A DNA stretch of 64,000 nt from the NCBI GenBank assembly GCA_949317995.1, contig OX439045.1:10710174-10774173 (forward strand). Reading direction: 5' to 3'. Shown here piece after piece: positions 57,667 through 64,000 of this stretch. A model generated the notes under the pieces. It was given only the letters and a program-made list of their open reading frames with translations, had not been told where the DNA came from and ran no database searches. Source of the stretch: Acholoe squamosa. Lineage: Eukaryota; Annelida; Polychaeta; Phyllodocida; Polynoidae. Both the position numbers and the translations under genes were made by a program. Numbering within the stretch: position 1 is the first letter of the stretch; every line of letters starts with the position of its first letter.

Positions 57667-58644
57667 AAGCTTTTATGTGAGACATGTGAGGAGGAATATT
57701 AGAATATTGGTGGACTCAGTAATATTAGTTTTTGAAGGGTTTGAACTTTGGCATCCTGAAGCTTATTCAGAATCAGTTATCATATACCCTAATAAAAATA
57801 TTTTGATATGAGTCAGGGAAAATATAGTGAGATTGTGTATAAGAGTTTCATATGGCATGGCTGGTTAAAACATTTTGGAGTGGAGGGGCATGACAGGGAC
57901 CCTTTGAAAACATTCTCATCAAAAATGAGTCAATTAAAATGTTTTCATACAAGATCGCACAATGAAATATTCTCTAGGTAGATCAAAGTTTTTCATATGT
58001 TCGGAGTTCCTAAAAATATTTTCATATGACACAACTCAATGAAATATATGACATATTGTTGCCTATAAAGTGGACCCCCAAATTTTGCTGATGATATTTA
58101 AAACAGGAAGGCATGTAGAAACTTGAGGTAGAAGGGAGGGATTATACAGATAAGGCAGAAGATGGAGGAAAAAACAGTAAGTGGGAGCAATTAGAAACAT
58201 GTGAATGAGAGGCAAAAGCTAAAGAGGAAGAGAGGAGAGTGGGGTGAGAAGGGAATGGAGGAGAAATGGCATTTTCTTTGGGTAGCATACAATGAAAACT
58301 TTCATACGGGTGTAGATCATAGAAATCTAGGCATGGTACCTGGCCCTAAGAACAGAAAGCTTTTTATATGAGTCCTCTCCAGTAGAAAGCAGGGGTTGGG
58401 GCTGCACTGAGAGTGAATTTCCTGATTTTTCTCAGGGATAGCCCAATAAAATAATTTTCACAAGCATTTCCCAGTGAAAACAATTATTCTAATTCCTATT
58501 TGATTTTTCACAGGGGAAGCCCGATGAAAACAATTTTCACCGATCCTTCCCTGTGAAAATTATTATATCAGTTCTAGAATATTTTTAAGCTTCTTATGGA
58601 AGGACCCCATGACACAAATTTTTCTCCAAAAGAATCACATAGTG
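57667..58644. other. No recognisable gene
   Basis: Scattered TTTTCACTGG and TTTTCACAGG words continue from the repeat at 57034-57666, for example near 58460-58560, hinting at decayed copies. Nothing coding. Confidence 0.5.
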
Positions 58645-58650
58645 GTTAAG

Positions 58651-59848
58651 TACGGAGCCCCTAAGAGGACATGCCAAAAATAATTTTTTCACCAGAAAAA
58701 AATATTCTTGCAGGTACTGAACAATTCTTGCGGGTACAGAAACAATTCTTGCGGGTACTGAACAATTCTTGCGGGTACAGAAACAATTCTTGCGGGTACT
58801 GAACAATTCCTGCGGGTACAGAAATAATTCTTGCGGGTACTGAACAATTCTTGCGGGTACAGAAAGAATTCTTGCGAGTACTGAAGAATTCTTGCAGGTA
58901 CAGAAACAATTCTTGCGGGTACTGAACAATTCTTGCGGGTACAGAAACAATTCTTGCGGGTACTGAACAATTCCTGCGGGTACAGAAATAATTCTTGCAG
59001 GTACAGAAACAATTCTTGCGGGTACTGAACAATTCCTCCGCGTACAGAAAGAATTCTTGCGAGTACTGAAGAATTCTTGTGGGTACAGAAACAATTCTTG
59101 CGGGTACTGAAGAATTCTTGCGGGTACTGAAGAATTCTTGCGGATACTGAACAATACCAAAAAGATTTTTTTCATGAAAAAAATATTCCTGCAGGTACTG
59201 GAAGATTTCTACGGATACTGGAAGATTCCTGCTAGTACTGGAAGATTCCTACAGGTACATGAACATTTTTGCAGGTACACAAAGAATTCTTGTGGGTGCA
59301 CAAAGAATTCTTGTAGGTGCTAGAATTATCCCTGTGGGTGTTAGAATTATGCATTCACCTACGAAAAAGTATTTTTTTCCTCCAATAAAATCTTTCTTGT
59401 GCCAGCCAGAATTGTTCTAGTACCCGCAAGAATTGTTCAGTAGCCGCAAGAATTATTTCTGTACCCGCAAGAATTGTTCAGTACCTGCAAGAATTGTTTC
59501 TGTACCCGCAAGAATTGTTCAGTACCCGCAAGAATTGTTCCTGTTTCCGCAAGAATGTTCCTGTTTCCGCAGGAATATATTTTGCATGAAAAAATCTTTT
59601 TATTAGGTTCCTGTTTCCTCAGGAATGTTCCTGTTTCCGCAAGAATGTTCCTGTACCCGCAGGAATATATTTTGCATGGAAAAAGTCTTTTTATTATGTT
59701 CCTGTTTCCGCAGGAATGTTCCTGTTTCCGCAAGAATGTTCCTGTTTCCGCAAGAATGTCCCTGCTCCGCAGGAATGTTCCTGTACCCGCAGGAATATAT
59801 TTTGCATGAAAAAAAATCTTTTTAGTATGTCCTATTAGGGGCTCCGTA
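58651..59848. mobile_element. Foldback element with repeat-filled arms and 6-bp target duplication
   Basis: The ends are TACGGAGCCCCTAA and its reverse complement, and GTTAAG is duplicated at 58645-58650 and 59849-59854. The left arm is an array of about 19-bp units (ACAATTCTTGCGGGTACTG and variants, 58705-59155). The right arm holds the reverse complement (GTACCCGCAAGAATTGTTC, GTTTCCGCAAGAATGTTCC, 59410-59800). This is the classic foldback architecture. Long open frames within the arms are repeat artefacts. No transposase is present. Confidence 0.88.
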
Positions 59849-59854
59849 GTTAAG

Positions 59855-60387
59855 GGTTTTCCTACTAGGCATAGATTTAGTTTTTCCACCTTATAGAACC
59901 TGACTTCACATTACTTCATGAAGGTGTCCTTTGCTAGGAGAGGCCTAGTCAGCATTAAAATCGTGAAATGTTGATGATGGAGAACCTTTAGATGAGCATT
60001 TTTTGTCCTTCTATTCTCAGTGCAACATTCCCTAGTAAATGAAATAGCCTCAGTGACTTACTTAAAAGCTGCATATTTCCTTTCTCTAAGAAAGCCCTAT
60101 TGTCCTAATGATCTTCACCCTAAGCCTAGTTCTTTTTTGGCATTTCAGGTAAGGGCCAGAGTTGAATTAACAACCAAGGTTAATCACTGGCTTTTGGATA
60201 GTGCTAGAGTCAGCCAAGGCTAAGTAGTATATACACTATTAGGATTTAACAGTGCTTGCACTAATCCAAACTCAAGACCCAAAAGACACCTCTTCTAGCA
60301 TCAAACTAGACCCAAAATTGACATTTCCCTACCTTGCTGTACCCCTTTATTCCCTTACCATGGCCATTGCACCTTTTCGCTAAAGTT
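59855..60387. other. No recognisable gene
   Basis: Short frames only; nothing I can assign. Confidence 0.5.
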
Positions 60388-60862
60388 AGGTCTAACCCTA
60401 GTCCTATCACCCACCCAACCCTAACCCTAACCTTACCCTAAACCTAACCCTATCCTCTTCCCTAATTCTTTGCCTAACACTAACCCTACCCCTAACCATA
60501 ACCCTAACCCTACTCCTAACCAAAACTCCAGCCCCAACCCCAACCCTAACCCTAACCTCTCCCCTAACCCTTACCCTAATAGTAGCCCTAACCATAACCC
60601 TAATCCTTACCTTTCCCTTAACCCCAATCCTAACCCTAACCTTAACCCTAACCTTAACCTTAACCCTAACCTTAACCCTAACCCAAATCCTAACCCAAAT
60701 CCTAACCTTACCCCTAATCTTAACTCTAAACTTAACCCTAACCCTTACCCTAACAGTAGCCCTGAGCCTAACCCTAACATTAACCCTTATTTTTCCCTTA
60801 ACCCCAACCCTAACCCTGACCTTAATCCTAACCCTAACCCTAGCCCTAATCCTAACCATCGC
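60388..60862. repeat. Interstitial telomere-like tract, CCCTAA strand
   Basis: Degenerate AACCCTAACCCTAACC words fill the stretch, with AACCTTAACC and AATCCTAACC variants. The Asn/Pro-rich translations are artefacts. Confidence 0.92.
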
Positions 60863-60981
60863 TCTTTGCAATGTATACAAGTCTAAATATTATATCAACT
60901 GCAACATTTTGAATATGGAGGAATGCCAGGTCCAGGGAAAGAGTTCATACAGGATTAGAGTAAATGAACAAGGTTGGGTGA

Positions 60982-61795
60982 GGGGCAGATTAAGGTTAGG
61001 ATTAGTATTAGGGTTAGGATAAGGGTTTGGGTTTGAGCTAGGGTTAGAGTTTGGGCTAGGGTAAGGGTAAGGTTTAGAGTTAAGATTGGGGCTGGGGTTA
61101 GTGTTAATGGTAGGGTTAGGGTTAGGGTTAAGGGTAAGGGTTAGGGTTGGGGTTAGGGTTAGGGTTAGGGTTAATGGTAGGGTTAGGGTTGGGGTTAGGG
61201 TTAGGGTTAAGGGTAAGGGTTAGGGGTTGGGTGAGTGTTACGTTTAGGGGTAGAGGCAGGGTAGGGGACATGGTTGGGGGTAGGGTTAGGGTTATGGTTA
61301 AGTTTAGAGTTAGGGTTAGGTCTGGGGTTAGGGTAGGGTTAGGGTTTAGGGTTAGAATTAGGGCTATGGCTAGGGCTAGGGCTGAGGGTAGGGTTAAGGT
61401 TAGGATTTAGGTTAGATTTAGGGTTACGGTTCGGGTTAGAGTAAGGGTTAGGGGAGAGGTTATGTTCAGGGTTATGGTTAGGGTTGGGGTAAGGGTTAAG
61501 GTTGGGGTAAGGGCTAGGGTTAATGGTAGGGGTAGGGGTAGGGTCATGGTTGGGGTCAGGGTTAGGTTTAGGGTCAGTGATAGGGTAAGGGTTAGGACAG
61601 AGGTTAGGATTAGGGTTGGGGTAAGGATCAAGGTTATGGTTAGGGTTGGGTTAAGGGTTAGGCTTTGGGTTTAGGTTAGGGTTAGAGCTAAGGTTAGGGT
61701 TTAGGTTAGGGTTAGGGTTACAGTTAGGGTTAGGGTTGGAGTCAACTTTAGGTTAACGTTAAGGTTAGGGTAACGGTTAGATTAAGTGTTTAACA
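60982..61795. repeat. Interstitial telomere-like tract, TTAGGG strand
   Basis: Degenerate GGGTTAGGGTTAGGG words with GGGGTAAGG and GGGTCAGGG variants. About 120 bp of other sequence separates it from the CCCTAA tract. The two face outward from that spacer. Confidence 0.92.
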
Positions 61796-64000
61796 TCTGG
61801 TACCTCTTAACCATTTAGATCTAGGGTTAGGTTTAGGCAAACATTAGGACTACAGTACTTCTAATGTGATGAGCAGGGTAAGTTTTGGTATGGATTACTG
61901 TTTCTATTATCTTCTTAACATACTACGACTACCTTGAATTCCCTTAAAAGTATCGGCTACTCCTTCAATCTTCACAAACATTCACTATTTTCACAAAACA
62001 TACAATGGATTTTTATGAATGAATTGGCTGCTTTACGAATAGGCAATTATGGTTTTATTACAGTTTACTAAAGTTTGGGTTGTCTCGGGTGAATACTTTT
62101 GTCCACACTTAATGCCCTGGACTCAAGGTGTACAATTACTCTATTAGTCGAGTTACATGTAAGGTTAGTTAGTGCTAAAGGTGCAAATTCAATTCATGGA
62201 TTATGCCTCCAATTATTGACTACAGTGGGCCAAGGCTGAACCTGACATGTTGATAAAACCAGGCAGTTAATTCAGTGATCTTAGGAATCATTCTGCCTTA
62301 TCCAATTAAGTGATCTTAAGATAAGACTGTCTTGCCTTTTCACAGCCAGCACTAAGATCGCAGTTATATTAGCCTCTGTCCTCCTACACCATTCCAAATA
62401 GAACACACTGTGCACAGGGGTAAGATGCCCATAGTGAAAGAATAACAGCGGAAACACTCCTTCTTACAAGAGTGATTACACAAGCATCCCTCCGTCTATA
62501 TGAGCTACTTATAGAGAATAGGGTGCAGTTGTCCTTGTACAGTATTCAAGTGCACATCATGCCTGAGTAGCCTAAAGAGCCCTCAAGGACTCTCAGCAAA
62601 TGTCCTCCCTTCCCTCTATATATGTATACAGCAGGGACATTCATTCTTGGGAGCAGGGGTGTTCCATGTGAGTGCTCTTGTACTCAGGTGAAACCACTAT
62701 GCAGTCATTTCACTAAGATTGCAGTGATCTTACGGCTGGAGAAGGAATAGTGAAGGGATCTCAGGACTTGCTGTGCCTGGCTGGCCTGCAACCACTGTAT
62801 TGGATAGGGTAGACTGGCTAGATCTTATGATATGTGCCTAGGCTAAGATCGCAGGGGTAGAAATCCCAGGACCTTTTGAATTAACCTCCTGGTTAAGCTT
62901 AGCCTCATTGCATATAAGACTTACTTATGAATTCCTGACTAAACAGGCTACCTGGAGGAAATGTATCTCACCCAAGCAAGCTCTAACCCCCACATCAATT
63001 TGTTTAGTCTCTAAAGGCTGTGAGTTAATCCATTAAGGGCCATTGGTGCATTTATGCATTGTGCCAATCTGTCATCATGATGCACAAATGAAGTGCTGGT
63101 GATTCTGGTAGTTGGTGTTCATGTCGACCCTATTCAACTGTATCAGCCAGGGCTGCAACCGTGCATCTTGCCAACCGATGGGCATGATACACTGATTAAT
63201 GCATTGGCAGCCTTTATATGTAGGGTTCATTGCATCGAGTCCATTCCATGATTCATGAATGGACCTTGCAGAATATACAGAAGAAATTGATTAAAAGTCT
63301 GACGGGTCCACTTTCTGCTAATCTGGTTTACAATTATTTTGTGCATTTCCTATATAAAGATTGGTCGGACTAGCAGATAATCGAGCCAACCAACACAGTG
63401 GAGCCAGCCCTTAAAAGGATTAAATTAATCGAAAATGGCAGTCTCTAGTGCTGAGAAGCTCACACTGATTACAAAAATAGTAATTTTCCCTTTTGCCTCA
63501 GCCGTTGACATATATAATTATGAGTATGAATGACTTTCTACAGTCTAATCCATTCTTTTGATTGAGAATTCGACCCAATTCTACCATACACTATTCACAA
63601 GAAAATGTAGAGAACATTTTTTTCAGTGTGTGAACGTTCTACTAACTTCTACCACCTCCGGACACATTCCCTATCTGTGAATCAAAAGGCAAGGACCACT
63701 TGATAGCGGCAAAATGAGGCTTAATGACCATTTCAAGTCTGATCAGGGTTTCAAGACTTTCAATGCCGACTTTTTCCCATGTGTCAAGAGGTGAGATTAA
63801 AGGGCTTTCCTCAATGTATTGATATCAATGACCTTTTCTGTTATAATCATTCTTTTTAGAGGTTATTTGAGTGGATTCAAACTGATTCTCCCTTTGAATT
63901 AATCAATAATACTGGGTCAGCATAATGTGTAAATAATCTAGTTTATGCTTGTTTGTCTGTCCTTGCATCTTTTACTTGTAATCACAAGCGCACTTTTCAA
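61796..64000. other. No recognisable gene
   Basis: About 2.2 kb with no conserved frame, RNA gene or clear repeat. The words CTAAGATCGCAG and CTAAGATTGCAGTGATCTTA recur near 62350, 62715 and 62842. Confidence 0.5.

Noticed and set aside
58594..59889. Long frames with TRKNCFCTRKNCS-like translations
   Set aside because: They are produced by the 19-bp repeat arms of the foldback element.
60407..61674. Arg/Val-rich and Asn/Pro-rich frames
   Set aside because: They are translations of telomere-like repeats.
1..64000. CRISPR array or bacterial operon
   Set aside because: The tandem repeats lack unique spacers of constant length, and the gene content is that of an animal genome.

Overview
The window is eukaryotic, almost certainly animal DNA. 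It has no bacterial gene layout. It contains a split-promoter tRNA gene, long degenerate TTAGGG-type telomere-like tracts, and LTR retrotransposons with Ty3/gypsy-type pol genes, one of which carries an envelope gene. I cannot name the species; an invertebrate is most likely, because the envelope resembles the baculovirus-F/errantivirus type. No complete host protein gene is recognisable. The window is dominated by mobile elements, several of them nested.

Left part (1-22087): 69-bp, ~23-bp, (TA)n and 60-bp satellites (1-3200) lead into the 3' end of a retroelement on the + strand (about 3300-6399, with polypurine tract and LTR). That fragment is split by a 1.3-kb inverted-repeat insertion (3730-5028, ACAT duplications). 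A 304-bp foldback (7297-7600) directly abuts a 3.7-kb tandem duplication (7605-11303 and 11304-14929). Older, diverged relatives of this duplication fill 14930-20530. A few exon-like open frames lie in these units, but none is convincing as a complete gene.

Centre (22092-37874): element A, a 15.8-kb envelope-bearing Ty3/gypsy-like provirus on the - strand. Its 1347-bp LTRs are nearly identical, with at least seven differences seen by eye. The order on the - strand is: 5' LTR (36528-37874), a leader with an exact 20-bp repeat array carrying 11 TGACGT motifs, gag (with a frame break and a stop), intact pol, intact env, a long non-coding 3' region, polypurine tract, 3' LTR (22092-23438). Between env and the 3' LTR an open frame with a strong Kozak start (25180-25659) lies on the opposite strand, a layout reminiscent of antisense genes in some complex retroviruses. 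This is the most interesting feature of the window.

Right part: element B (40176-50632) is an older, decayed Ty3/gypsy-like element on the - strand, flanked by CACT duplications. It sits inside the terminal repeat of an earlier inverted-repeat element. Its reverse transcriptase is interrupted by a 464-bp MITE (46856-47319), and a truncated relative of that MITE lies at 50896. Element B has two extra broken reading frames between integrase and its 3' LTR. From 51085 to the end there are no recognisable protein genes, but there are a 123-bp GC-rich hairpin (55486-55608), a 221-bp inverted-repeat element carrying a tRNA-Asp-like gene (57319-57539), a 1.2-kb foldback element with 6-bp duplications (58651-59848), and two outward-facing telomere-like palindromes (56130-56442 and 60388-61795).
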